Origin: Gammaproteobacteria bacterium
GTDB taxonomy: Bacteria > Pseudomonadota > Gammaproteobacteria > UBA6429 > Thiohalophilaceae
Reading direction: 5' to 3'
Assembly (NCBI GenBank): GCA_016125505.1
Contig: WGLP01000002.1
Coordinates: 868,001 to 932,000, forward strand
DNA: 64,000 bases
Numbering within the stretch: position 1 is the first letter of the stretch; every line of letters begins with the position of its first letter. The notes beneath the pieces are model-generated. The model searched no databases and was not told the origin of the DNA. It saw nothing but the letters and a program-made list of their open reading frames with translations. Both the position numbers and the translations under genes were made by a program. Shown piece by piece: positions 55,666-64,000 of the stretch.

Positions 55666-57072
55666 ATGGCAGATCAACTCAAATATCCGAAGTCCACCAG
55701 TAAAGACATCCAGACCGAAGCACTCAAGTTACCTCCATTTTCTATTGAAGCCGAACAAGCCGTCCTGGGCGGGCTGATGCTCGATAATAATGCCTGGGAC
55801 AAAATCGGCGACGTGATCACCGAAGAGGATTTTTACCGCCGCGATCATCGCCTGATCTTCCGCGCCATCAATAAACTGGCGACCGAAGGCCAGCCCTGTG
55901 ACGCCATCACCTTGTCGGAATGGCTGGAGAAAAACCGCGAACTGGATAATGTCGGTGGCCTGAGTTATCTCGGCTCCCTGGCGAATAACACGCCGACCGC
56001 CGCCAATATCAAGGCCTATGCCGAAATCGTGCGCGAGCGCTCGGTACTGCGTCAGTTGATTCAGGTGGCCAATGAAATCAGCGGCAGCGCCTATAACCCG
56101 GAAGGCCAGACCAGCGCGGACCTGCTGGAACGCGCCGAACAGTTGGTGTTTGAGATCGCCGATGCCGGTGCCCGCGGCCGCTCCGGATTCGTCGGCATCA
56201 AGTCCCTGCTGACCAAGGCGGTAAACACCATCGATCGCCTGTTTCAGCTCGACAGCCATATCACTGGCGTGCCGACCGGTTTCACGGACTTTGATGAACA
56301 GACAGCGGGCCTGCAGGGTTCGGATTTGGTGATCGTCGCAGGCCGTCCTTCCATGGGCAAGACCACCTTCGCCATGAATATCGTGGAGAATGCCGCCATC
56401 AAGCACAAGGTGCCGGTGGCGGTCTTCAGTATGGAAATGCCGGGCGAGCAACTGGCCATGCGTATGATGTCGTCCCTGGGGCATATCGATCAGCACAAGA
56501 TCCGTACCGGCAAGCTGGGTGACGAGGATTGGCCGCGACTGACGTCGGCCGTCGGTATTTTGTCCGAGGCGCCTATCTTTATTGATGACACCCCGGCGCT
56601 GACACCGGGGGAATTGCGCGCCCGTGCCCGCCGTATTGCGCGCGAACACGGACTGGGCCTGATCGTCATCGACTATTTGCAATTGATGCAGGGTCCTGCC
56701 AGTTCGCGCGAGAACCGCGCGACGGAAATTTCCGAAATTTCACGTAACCTCAAGGCGCTGGCCAAGGAATTAAAGGTGCCGGTGATTGCTCTGTCGCAGT
56801 TGAACCGTTCGCTGGAACAACGCCCCAACAAACGCCCGGTGATGTCAGACCTGCGTGAATCCGGCGCTATCGAACAGGATGCCGACGTCATCGTGTTTAT
56901 TTATCGCGATGAGGTCTATAACGAGGATTCACCCGATAAGGGCATTGCCGAGATCATCGTTGGCAAGCAACGTAACGGTCCTATCGGTACCACGCGTCTG
57001 ACCTTCCTGGGACAGTACACCCGCTTCGAAAATTATATCAGCGCCCAGGGTTACAACGAGGGCTATTCATGA
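55666..57072 (+). CDS. dnaB: Replicative DNA helicase DnaB
   Basis: A 468-residue hexameric helicase. The N-terminal domain begins LPPFSIEAEQAVLGGLMLDNNAWDKI; the RecA-like domain contains Walker A GRPSMGKTTFAMNI, Walker B LIVIDYLQLM, and the DLRESGAIEQDADVI and RNGPIGTTRLTFL motifs. No intein or insertion. It follows the ribosomal operon after a terminator, with its own candidate promoter and DnaA boxes. Stop overlaps alr by ATGA. Confidence 0.97.
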   Translation: MADQLKYPKSTSKDIQTEALKLPPFSIEAEQAVLGGLMLDNNAWDKIGDVITEEDFYRRDHRLIFRAINKLATEGQPCDAITLSEWLEKNRELDNVGGLSYLGSLANNTPTAANIKAYAEIVRERSVLRQLIQVANEISGSAYNPEGQTSADLLERAEQLVFEIADAGARGRSGFVGIKSLLTKAVNTIDRLFQLDSHITGVPTGFTDFDEQTAGLQGSDLVIVAGRPSMGKTTFAMNIVENAAIKHKVPVAVFSMEMPGEQLAMRMMSSLGHIDQHKIRTGKLGDEDWPRLTSAVGILSEAPIFIDDTPALTPGELRARARRIAREHGLGLIVIDYLQLMQGPASSRENRATEISEISRNLKALAKELKVPVIALSQLNRSLEQRPNKRPVMSDLRESGAIEQDADVIVFIYRDEVYNEDSPDKGIAEIIVGKQRNGPIGTTRLTFLGQYTRFENYISAQGYNEGYS

Positions 57073-58148
57073 CACGTGCGACACGCGCTGTCGTCAGTCT
57101 GAGCGCGTTGCAGCACAATCTCGACGTCGCACGCCGTGCGGCGCCACACTCCCGGCACATGGCGATCATCAAGGCCAATGCCTATGGCCATGGCCTGTTA
57201 CCCATCGCACGTGCCTTACACAATGCCGATGCCTTTGGCGTTGCCACGGTAGACGAAGCCATCAGTCTGCGGGAAGGTGGTATACCACAGCCGATTGTCC
57301 TGCTCGAAGGCTTTTCTTCCGCCGAGGAATTGCATCTGCTGCGTGCGTATAATTTGCAGTCGGTGATACACGAACCGAATCAGATCAAATTACTGGAGCG
57401 GCATACCGGCAAAGCCGTCACCGTGTGGTTGAAACTCGATACCGGTATGCACCGCCTGGGTTTCGTCCCCGGTCAGTGCTCGGGCATCATGCACCGCCTG
57501 GTGGCGTGTGAAAATGTCGAGCAACCCATAAAAGTGATGACGCATCTCTCCTGCGCCGATGATCGCAAGAGTGACGTCACCACTCGCCAAATCGCCGCCT
57601 TCAAGGTCGCCACTTCGATTTGCCCGGAACTGCATCATAGTGTTGCCAATTCCGCCGGTATCCTGGGCTGGCCGGAGACACATTATGATTGGGTCAGACC
57701 CGGCATCATGTTATATGGCGTATCTCCCTTTACCGACAGCCAGGGGAAAGATCACGATTTACAACCGGTCATGTCATTGCATTCCCATCTGATTAGCGTC
57801 AAATCCCTGAGGGCGGGTGACAAGGTAGGTTACGGTGGCAGCTGGAGCGCGCCGAAGGATATGAGTATGGGGGTGGTTGCCATCGGTTATGGCGATGGTT
57901 ATCCGCGCCATGCCAAACCGGGTACCCCTGTGCTGGTAAACCAGCAACGTGCCTCACTTATCGGGCGTGTCTCCATGGACATGATCACGGTCGATCTTAG
58001 CCAATGTCCCGACGCCAAAATCGGAGATCCAGTATTGCTCTGGGGGAAAGACTTACCGGTGGAGACTATCGCCACCCATGCGGACACCATCGCCTATGCC
58101 CTGCTGTGTGGTGTCACACAACGGGTGAAATACGAATATCAGGGATGA
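57069..58148 (+). CDS. alr: Alanine racemase
   Basis: A 359-residue PLP enzyme that makes D-alanine for peptidoglycan. The PLP lysine Lys35 lies in AIIKANAYGHGLLP; the partner tyrosine is in KVGYGGSWSAP, and GRVSMDMITVDLS completes the C-terminal domain. It is coupled to dnaB by a 4-base overlap, as is common. It meets the convergent lipoprotein gene after 23 bases. Confidence 0.96.
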   Translation: MTRATRAVVSLSALQHNLDVARRAAPHSRHMAIIKANAYGHGLLPIARALHNADAFGVATVDEAISLREGGIPQPIVLLEGFSSAEELHLLRAYNLQSVIHEPNQIKLLERHTGKAVTVWLKLDTGMHRLGFVPGQCSGIMHRLVACENVEQPIKVMTHLSCADDRKSDVTTRQIAAFKVATSICPELHHSVANSAGILGWPETHYDWVRPGIMLYGVSPFTDSQGKDHDLQPVMSLHSHLISVKSLRAGDKVGYGGSWSAPKDMSMGVVAIGYGDGYPRHAKPGTPVLVNQQRASLIGRVSMDMITVDLSQCPDAKIGDPVLLWGKDLPVETIATHADTIAYALLCGVTQRVKYEYQG

Positions 58149-58171
58149 ACTGAAGCCCGTATTCGGTTTGC

Positions 58172-59125
58172 TTATTTCACCGGGCAAACGGCATCCAGAT
58201 ACACCGAGTCCACCTGATCACTTACCGTTTTCTCAGGAATACCATATACGTGGAAGACAACGTGGGTGAGGATAGCACCTGCGGGCAATTTGAAGGCGTA
58301 TTCATAATCATTCCAACGGCCACCGTTGATGTCGTAGTAAGACGGAGATTGGGTGTCGCTGAAGGTACTGCGATCCGCGTTATTGTACACATACTGCACT
58401 TCGGGGCGTACGCTCAGACTGATCGAGTGTGTCGCCATGTGAAACCGGATGCTTTGGATGTGTTGCCAGTCCTGGCGTTCGCGTAAATCCGGCGAGACCA
58501 ATGAGAACGTCCACTGACTCTGTTGACTCAGTTGTGGCGAGGTTTTGGGAAAACATTCACTGGAGACGGGGACAAACAGGCTGCCACCGTGTGTCGTGTC
58601 ATTAAGCGGGTAGGGCCAGCTGTTGTTGACATAGAACAGACCAGGACAGGTTTCCTTGCTGACCGGCTTGTCGCGGTTGTCGATATAGACGCCATGCGTC
58701 GACCAGTCCATAAGCGCCTTCTCCTTATCGTCGAACCGGAAACAACTGACGGGTAAGGATTGATGAATGGCAAAGTCCGCAGTCACTAACCGTTGTCCAC
58801 TGGCAAAGCCCATCCCGGCGGCTTCCAGCGTGTAGGGTACTTTCATGACGATGCGATATTCGTCCGGTATCAGATTGGGTAACTCCAGCGCATACTCACC
58901 CGGTTTCATTTGTTTCAGTTTGTTACTGATATCCATGATCGCCAATGGCTGATATTTCGGGAATATCTGCACACTGGGTTTTCCAATATGGCTGTGATGT
59001 TCTTCGATGGCAATGTTGATGACACCGGTCTGTTGTATATCCGTGTACGCAGGCGGCGATATCTGGACACTCGGCCCGCATCCTATCAAGAACAATACAC
59101 CCAGTAATGGCAGGAATCGTTTCAC
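58172..59125 (-). CDS. hypothetical lipoprotein
   Basis: A 317-residue protein with a lipoprotein signal peptide: FLPLLGVLFLIGCGPSVQIS (lipobox LIGC, cysteine near residue 16). The residue after the cysteine is Gly, so outer-membrane sorting is expected. The mature part is probably beta-rich; I recognise no domain. Translation starts with GTG, sharing GTGA with the stop of the TerC-family gene upstream, so the two are co-translated. The function may relate to the TerC-like membrane protein. Confidence 0.7.
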   Translation of the reverse strand: MKRFLPLLGVLFLIGCGPSVQISPPAYTDIQQTGVINIAIEEHHSHIGKPSVQIFPKYQPLAIMDISNKLKQMKPGEYALELPNLIPDEYRIVMKVPYTLEAAGMGFASGQRLVTADFAIHQSLPVSCFRFDDKEKALMDWSTHGVYIDNRDKPVSKETCPGLFYVNNSWPYPLNDTTHGGSLFVPVSSECFPKTSPQLSQQSQWTFSLVSPDLRERQDWQHIQSIRFHMATHSISLSVRPEVQYVYNNADRSTFSDTQSPSYYDINGGRWNDYEYAFKLPAGAILTHVVFHVYGIPEKTVSDQVDSVYLDAVCPVK

Positions 59126-60369
59126 GCTGAGTCCTTGTCGTTGTCGTTTGTGCGGTGAGGCTTTTTACGGCGTAAATAGTTCCGTGTTTCCTCACTATAA
59201 TATACGAATTTGTTCTTGAAGTATTTTAGTAATAAGCGCGCCCAGACAAATTCGGTTGCCAGGATGGCGAGCCCTGCAGGGATCACCACAATTGCAGGGC
59301 CAGGTGTAAAAATCATAATGATGCCGACGATGACCACACTGGTACCAACCGTTAGAATCACCACACGTTTGATACCGGCAAACGTCAGGTTGTAAAACCG
59401 GCCCAGGTCTTCCGTCAGTGGCGAGGTGGCAAGAATATTGCCGCGGTTCTTATCCAGCAGGGATGCGATGATACCCAGGAGCATAATGGCGGCGATGATT
59501 ATCAGGGAGATCATCGCGCTGATCGGATACACGTGGGTTAATAACATCTTCGCTCCGATAAAACACAGGATAAAGACCAGGCTCAGTTTCAGGTAGTGGA
59601 ACTGTTGCAGCGCACTGGCCAGCACAAAATACAGGGACCGTAATCCCAGAATGGCAAAGACATTCGAACTGTAAACAATGAACGGTTCCCGTGATACGGC
59701 AATGACGGCAGGAATCGAGTCTAATGCAAACATCACGTCTGCGGATTCGACCAGTACCAAAGCAAGAAATAATGGGGTGATAGCAAGGCGCCCGTCATGA
59801 CGTTTAAAGAAGCGATCGTCTTCTACTTCAGTGTGCACATGGATCAGTTTGCGGATACCGCGCAGGAGTATGTTGTTTTCAGTTAGCGTGTTTGACTGTT
59901 GATTGGACAGCACCTTGAGTGCGCTTAACAGCAGAAACCCGCCAAAAACATACACCATCCAGTCAAAGTGATGAATGAGCAGCATGCCTCCGCCAATAAA
60001 CAGGCCGCGCATTAACACGGCAGCGCAAATACCCCAGAATAGCACCCGATGCTGATAACCGACAGGAATGCGCAATTGATGGAAGATCAGCGCCATGACA
60101 AACAGGTTGTCGAGGCTGAGCATCTTTTCCAGAGTGTAGGCGGTCAGGTACTGAAACAGTGCCTGATGGCCTGTCAGCCGGCTCTGGGTGAACCAGTGGT
60201 GTTCGTAGTTGAAATACACGAAGACGGCGAAGCCCAGGCCCATACTGATCCAAAAGGCCGACATGGCAAGTGCTTCATACAGGGAGATCTCTCTGACGTG
60301 GCGGTGAATAACACCCAGGTCCAGTACGAGCAGACTCACAAATACGGCAAACAGGATGAACCAAAGCAT
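59122..60369 (-). CDS. TerC family membrane protein fused to a PGPGW-type membrane domain
   Basis: A 415-residue inner-membrane protein. Residues 1-300 form the TerC/Alx domain, with the metal-type motifs MLSLDNLFVMALIF and ESADVMFALDSIPAVIAVS. TerC/Alx proteins export manganese or serve metal homeostasis, and some help metalate secreted enzymes. Residues about 335-395 form an extra two-helix unit (VVIVGIIMIFTPGPAIVVIPAGLAILATEFVWARLLL) of the PGPGW transmembrane family, usually a separate small protein. The C-terminus is basic and charged (RRKKPHRTNDNDKDSA). Overlaps a lipoprotein gene. Confidence 0.85.
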   Translation of the reverse strand: MLWFILFAVFVSLLVLDLGVIHRHVREISLYEALAMSAFWISMGLGFAVFVYFNYEHHWFTQSRLTGHQALFQYLTAYTLEKMLSLDNLFVMALIFHQLRIPVGYQHRVLFWGICAAVLMRGLFIGGGMLLIHHFDWMVYVFGGFLLLSALKVLSNQQSNTLTENNILLRGIRKLIHVHTEVEDDRFFKRHDGRLAITPLFLALVLVESADVMFALDSIPAVIAVSREPFIVYSSNVFAILGLRSLYFVLASALQQFHYLKLSLVFILCFIGAKMLLTHVYPISAMISLIIIAAIMLLGIIASLLDKNRGNILATSPLTEDLGRFYNLTFAGIKRVVILTVGTSVVIVGIIMIFTPGPAIVVIPAGLAILATEFVWARLLLKYFKNKFVYYSEETRNYLRRKKPHRTNDNDKDSA

Positions 60370-60473
60370 AAACGCTAAAAATCCCTTAAGCGACAGCGGT
60401 GCATTTTAATCCAGAACATCGGTGCGCGATATATCGCCATGCCTTTTCACCTGTGTCGCGGTACAATGCTGCC

Positions 60474-61832
60474 ATGGCCAAAACCAAATCAGTCTACTTT
60501 TGTTCTGCCTGCGGTGCTCAGGCCAGTAAATGGTCCGGCCAGTGTGCCGAATGCGGTGCCTGGAACACCCTCAGCGAAACCACCACTATCGTGGCGCCAC
60601 GGCGTGGTGTCAGCAGTGTTGGCTTTGCCGGTGAAGCGGAACGAATTCAGTTGTTACACGAGGTCTTGCCTGATGATGTACAGCGTATTCCCACCGGGAT
60701 CAGCGAATTCGATCGCGTGCTCGGTGGCGGACTGGTGCCGGGTTCAGTAACCCTGATTGGCGGCGACCCCGGCATTGGCAAGTCCACCTTATTGCTACAG
60801 GCCATTGTTAATCTGAGCCAGCGTTTTACGACTCTCTATGTCACTGGCGAAGAATCCCTGCAACAGGTGAGTCTGCGTGCCCACCGGCTTGACTTATCCG
60901 ACGCCAGGGTGGCGTTGTTGGCGGCCACCAGCGTCGAGAGCATTTTGCAGCAGGCGCAACAGAGCAAACCGCAGGTCATGGTCATCGATTCGATCCAGAC
61001 CATGTATACCGAACAATTAACGTCGGCGCCCGGTGCGGTGGCGCAGGTGCGTGAGTGTGCAGCGCAACTGGTCCGCTATGCCAAGCAAACGCATACAGCG
61101 TTATTTCTGGTGGGCCACGTCACCAAGGAGGGGATGCTTGCCGGGCCGCGCGTGCTCGAACACATGGTGGATACGGTGTTGTATTTCGAGGGCGAGTCCA
61201 GCGATCGCTATCGCCTGGTGCGCGCCTTTAAAAACCGCTTTGGCGCTGTCAATGAATTGGGCGTCTTTGCCATGACCGACAAAGGTCTGCGAGAAGTCAG
61301 CAATCCGTCCGCGATTTTTCTTTCGCGTCATCAGCAGGATGTCACCGGTAGTGCCATCATGGTCACGCTGGAGGGCAGCCGTCCCTTGCTGGTGGAAGTC
61401 CAGGCCCTGGTGGACGAATCCCAGTTAGCGAATCCGCGGCGGGTCACCGTCGGTTTCGAACACAATCGCCTGGCAATGCTGCTCGCGGTGTTACACCGGC
61501 ATGGCGGTATCGTCACGGCCGATCAGGATGTGTTTGCCAACGTTGTCGGCGGCGTGCGTGTCACGGAGACCGGGGCTGACCTGCCGGTATTACTGGCGGT
61601 GGTTTCCAGTTTACGAAATCGCAGTCTGCCGCGTGACCTGGTGATCTTTGGCGAAGTGGGCCTGGCTGGCGAGATCCGCCCTGTACCCAATGGCCAGGAA
61701 CGTTTGAGCGAGGCAAGGAAACACGGTTATCAGCGTGCCCTGGTACCGGCAGCGAACGCGCCGCGTAAGGGAATCAGCGGCATGGAGGTGATTGCGGTGG
61801 ATACAGTTGCAGCCGCACTTAATGCGTATTGA
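60474..61832 (+). CDS. radA: DNA repair protein RadA
   Basis: A 452-residue RadA/Sms, a RecA-like ATPase that drives branch migration in recombination. A four-cysteine zinc finger (FCSACGAQASKWSGQCAECGAWN) opens the protein. Walker A is GGDPGIGKSTLLLQ, the RadA-specific KNRFG motif is intact (AFKNRFGAVNELG), and a Lon-protease-like C-terminal domain follows (FANVVGGVRVTETGADLP). ATG at 60474 starts directly before the zinc finger. The 3' end overlaps the convergent PilZ gene by 14 bases. Confidence 0.96.
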   Translation: MAKTKSVYFCSACGAQASKWSGQCAECGAWNTLSETTTIVAPRRGVSSVGFAGEAERIQLLHEVLPDDVQRIPTGISEFDRVLGGGLVPGSVTLIGGDPGIGKSTLLLQAIVNLSQRFTTLYVTGEESLQQVSLRAHRLDLSDARVALLAATSVESILQQAQQSKPQVMVIDSIQTMYTEQLTSAPGAVAQVRECAAQLVRYAKQTHTALFLVGHVTKEGMLAGPRVLEHMVDTVLYFEGESSDRYRLVRAFKNRFGAVNELGVFAMTDKGLREVSNPSAIFLSRHQQDVTGSAIMVTLEGSRPLLVEVQALVDESQLANPRRVTVGFEHNRLAMLLAVLHRHGGIVTADQDVFANVVGGVRVTETGADLPVLLAVVSSLRNRSLPRDLVIFGEVGLAGEIRPVPNGQERLSEARKHGYQRALVPAANAPRKGISGMEVIAVDTVAAALNAY

Positions 61833-62205
61833 GCTGTAACATCTCGGTCAACTCGCGCTCGAGCTGATCGTGGGAACCCAGGTTAAGTTCGAGAAAGCGA
61901 CACAGGTGAGTCATGCTATCCAAATCCAGATGCTCACATACCATGCCGATACTATGTTCGTGCAGATGCGCTACCCGCGCCTGCATCTGAATGTGCAGAT
62001 CGCCTTCTCCCAGAATCAGGTCCAGAGATAACACATCATCGAGATGAACGGACAACGCGTCCGGGCGTTCGATGAGAGCGCCTTTCAGGCTAAGATCGAT
62101 CACGTGACCGACATAGGGCCTGTCTGTCGTGTTATCGGTGATCCGGTATTCGGCATCAAAGGGGATGCGGGTGAGGTGACGGCGGTGTGGGCTTGTGTCG
62201 CTCAT
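61819..62205 (-). CDS. PilZ domain protein
   Basis: A 128-residue protein. The PilZ signature is RRHLTRIPF (RxxxR) and VIDLSLKGALIE (DxSxxG), so c-di-GMP binding is likely. An extra helical C-terminus (DSMTHLCRFLELNLGSHDQLERELTEML) follows the barrel, as in many PilZ proteins that bind partners. It is 33 bases downstream of a double-FHA gene on the same strand and overlaps the end of radA. Confidence 0.85.
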   Translation of the reverse strand: MSDTSPHRRHLTRIPFDAEYRITDNTTDRPYVGHVIDLSLKGALIERPDALSVHLDDVLSLDLILGEGDLHIQMQARVAHLHEHSIGMVCEHLDLDSMTHLCRFLELNLGSHDQLERELTEMLQLNTH

Positions 62206-62238
62206 GCGGGAATCACTGGGTAAGAGTGGTGTTGCACA

Positions 62239-62904
62239 CTATTCCAGATAAAACTGCATTTTGATATTGCCAATCGTAATGGTGTCGCCGTCTTCGAGTT
62301 TCACGCTGTGCTCGCCGATGGCGTTTTCGCCGACCTTGGGCGTCTTCTTGCCTTCCAGGTGTGAAATAAAATAACCGTCATGCCGGCGCGTAATCACGGC
62401 GGTTGCGACGCCGGGCTTGCCGAGATTGGTCATGGAACGATTGAGACTAAGCGTCTTACCCAGATTCTGGCCGTTCAGGATTTGCAACCAACCCTGCTTG
62501 TTGTTGGCAGAGTCCTGCACGACGTTATCCTGATGTTGGTGTTGCTCCGCCAGTTTTTCCATGACGGGATGGATATCAATACTGGTGGAAGATTCATTGG
62601 CATCCAGCTGGCTGACTTCTTCGAAGGTATATTGCAGCGTGTGTTTGCCGATGCGGATGAGTTCGTTATTTTTGAGTTTGTGCTCGGTGATCTTGTCCTG
62701 ATTGATGAAGGTCCCTTCCTTCGAATCCAGATCAAACAGAATCGCGTCCTGTCCGTGCACTTCGATGCGCGCGTGTTTGGGCTCCACCGCCAGGCTATCG
62801 ATATGCACCAGGCAACCCGGATCGCTACCAATGAAGGTAGCCCCTTGTTGCAGCGGGAAAACGCGTAGTACTCGTCCTTTGAATGACAGCGTCAGCTTGG
62901 ACAC
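62239..62904 (-). CDS. double FHA domain protein
   Basis: A 221-residue protein. The first FHA domain (about 1-95) has GATFIGSDPGCLVHIDSLAVEPKHARIEV and KEGTFIN, so phospho-threonine binding is likely; the usual SRxH serine is replaced (PKHARI). The second (about 140-221) is more divergent (GKTLSLNRSMTNLGKPG; ITRRHDGYFISHLEG). Translation starts with GTG at 62904, with GGAGA upstream. The kinase that marks its partners is not in the window. Upstream of the PilZ gene, probably one transcript. Confidence 0.82.
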   Translation of the reverse strand: MSKLTLSFKGRVLRVFPLQQGATFIGSDPGCLVHIDSLAVEPKHARIEVHGQDAILFDLDSKEGTFINQDKITEHKLKNNELIRIGKHTLQYTFEEVSQLDANESSTSIDIHPVMEKLAEQHQHQDNVVQDSANNKQGWLQILNGQNLGKTLSLNRSMTNLGKPGVATAVITRRHDGYFISHLEGKKTPKVGENAIGEHSVKLEDGDTITIGNIKMQFYLE

Positions 62905-63015
62905 TGTAAGTCTCCGAAAGTAAAGAAAAAATCTATATTTATCTTGGGATTATAGACCGTATCTCATGTGAATGTACAACTCACGATGAGGTTAACGGCT
63001 GTTCGGGGGATAGGT

Positions 63016-64000
63016 TTAATTATTCCCGGCCTGTTTGCCTTGCCAATCGGCATCAATCCGCACCGTTTTGACGCTACTGCTGGTCGTTTGCACAATTTCC
63101 ATTGGGTAATCGGCGAGACGGAGGCTGGTGCCCGGTTCCGGAATGTGTTCCAGATATTCGATAATCAGTCCATTGAGGGTCTTGGGGCCATTCGTTGGCA
63201 GTTTCCAGTCCAGCGTGCGGTTCAACTCGCGAATACTGACGCCGCCATCTACCAGATAACTGCCGTCTTCCTGGCGGTGAATATCCGCGTGTTGTGCGGC
63301 AGGGTCAGTAGTAAATTCACCGACGATTTCCTCCAACAGGTCTTCCAGGGTGATCAGACCCATGATGTCGCCGTATTCATCGACGACTAAACCAACCCGG
63401 CGTTTTTCCCGCTGAAAATTCAATAATTGGGTGTTCAAGGGAGTGCCTTCAGGAACGAAATACGCTTCGCGGATTATCGCGCGGAAACTCTCTTTATTTG
63501 CCGTCTCGGGTTTTTGAAACAAGCGCAGTGCCTTGCGCAGGTGAAGAAAGCCGATGATGTGATTGATGTCCCCTTCATACACCGGTAAGCGAGTGTGCTG
63601 ACTTTCCGTGATTTGGGTGACAATACTGTCCCAATCATCTTCCATGTCAATGCCCACGATATCATTGCGGGGAATCATGATGTCTTCGACAGTGATCTGT
63701 TCCAGGTCCAGGATGTTCAGCAACATCTGTTGGTGACGCTGCGGGATCACGGTACCGGCTTCATTGACCACGATGCGCAGTTCCTCGGTACTCAGGTCAT
63801 AGTTCGAGGCGCGTTCTGCGCTGATGCCAAGTACCCGGAACACGAGATTGGACGCCTGATTGGTCAGCCACACGATGGGGTATAACAATTTGAGCAGCGG
63901 CTCCAGCGCATAGGTTGCGGGTAAGGCGTAGCGCTCCGGTTGTAACGCAGCCAGCGTCTTCGGGGTCACTTCAGAAAAAACCAGCACCAATGCCGTCAAC
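63016..64000 (-). CDS. HlyC/CorC family transporter (CNNM-type), 5' end cut by window
   Basis: The C-terminal 328 residues of a larger protein, with the N-terminus outside the window. The end of the DUF21/CNNM membrane domain (LVFSEVTPKTLAALQPERYALPATYALEPLLKLLYPIVWLTN) is followed by a CBS pair (VEDIMIPRNDIVGIDMEDDWDSIVTQI; GLVVDEYGDIMGLITLEDLLEEIVGEF) and a CorC/HlyC domain (DGSYLVDGGVSIRELNRTLDWKLP to VRIDADW). Members resemble CorB/YfjD and export or sense magnesium or cobalt. The stop at 63016 is followed by 111 bases without a gene before the FHA gene. Confidence 0.9.
   Translation of the reverse strand, partial: LTALVLVFSEVTPKTLAALQPERYALPATYALEPLLKLLYPIVWLTNQASNLVFRVLGISAERASNYDLSTEELRIVVNEAGTVIPQRHQQMLLNILDLEQITVEDIMIPRNDIVGIDMEDDWDSIVTQITESQHTRLPVYEGDINHIIGFLHLRKALRLFQKPETANKESFRAIIREAYFVPEGTPLNTQLLNFQREKRRVGLVVDEYGDIMGLITLEDLLEEIVGEFTTDPAAQHADIHRQEDGSYLVDGGVSIRELNRTLDWKLPTNGPKTLNGLIIEYLEHIPEPGTSLRLADYPMEIVQTTSSSVKTVRIDADWQGKQAGNN

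Noticed and set aside
55729..56682. A 317-codon open frame on the minus strand inside dnaB
   Set aside because: Antisense shadow of dnaB; no domain pattern and no ribosome-binding site.

Overview
The window reads as chromosomal core DNA of a free-living gammaproteobacterium. The clues are the gene order queG - nnr - tsaE - amiC - mutL - miaA - hfq - hflX - hflK - hflC - DUF2065 - hisZ - purA, the rnr-rlmB and rpsF-rpsR-rplI-dnaB-alr-radA blocks, a fimT-pilV-pilW-pilX-pilY1-pilE pilin operon and a tRNA with an encoded CCA. A Chromatiales-like relative is my best guess, but the genus cannot be fixed from this sequence. I see no insertion sequence, prophage or CRISPR array. Genes are packed tightly, many overlapping by ATGA or meeting tail to tail with only a few bases between them.

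Layout. (1) 1-4463: the end of a surface-sugar cluster with DprE1-like and DprE2-like enzymes, an epimerase, an FAD oxidoreductase and a GtrA flippase-like protein, suggesting lipid-linked D-arabinofuranose or a related sugar. (2) 4467-7613: small genes including a PilZ protein, CheX, BolA and hypotheticals. (3) 7660-15201: a phosphate-stress region. ppk1 and ppx meet tail to tail, followed by two convergent operons, plcP-like/glycosyltransferase (+) and PAP2 phosphatase/glycosyltransferase (-). PhoB-box-like 11-bp repeats lie before ppk1, plcP and the PAP2 gene. Together they look like a system that strips phosphate from membrane phospholipids, makes glycolipids instead, and manages polyphosphate. 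(4) 15216-23365: glycolate oxidase subunits D and E without F, hslR, Nudix, thioredoxin, molybdopterin-guanine-dinucleotide genes (mobA, mobB, moeA) and queG.

(5) 23480-36194: the core operon region from nnr to purA. (6) 36490-43928: a four-gene signalling operon made of a response regulator with an intact GGDEF domain and c-di-GMP I-site, a dCache/HAMP/PAS histidine kinase, a response regulator with degenerate GGDEF but intact EAL, and a single-domain Rcp1-type receiver. (7) 44050-47364: tRNA-Leu(CAG), rnr, rlmB. (8) 47369-53983: minor pilins and the PilY1 tip adhesin. (9) 54351-58148: ribosomal proteins, dnaB with candidate DnaA boxes, and alr. (10) 58172-64000: a lipoprotein, a TerC-PGPGW fusion, radA, a PilZ protein, a double-FHA protein and a CorC/HlyC-family protein cut by the window end.

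The most coherent story beyond housekeeping is the predicted PhoB-controlled lipid-remodelling and polyphosphate region at 7.6-15.2 kb. The PilZ proteins, c-di-GMP enzymes and type IV pilin genes form a second theme: surface attachment and motility under second-messenger control.
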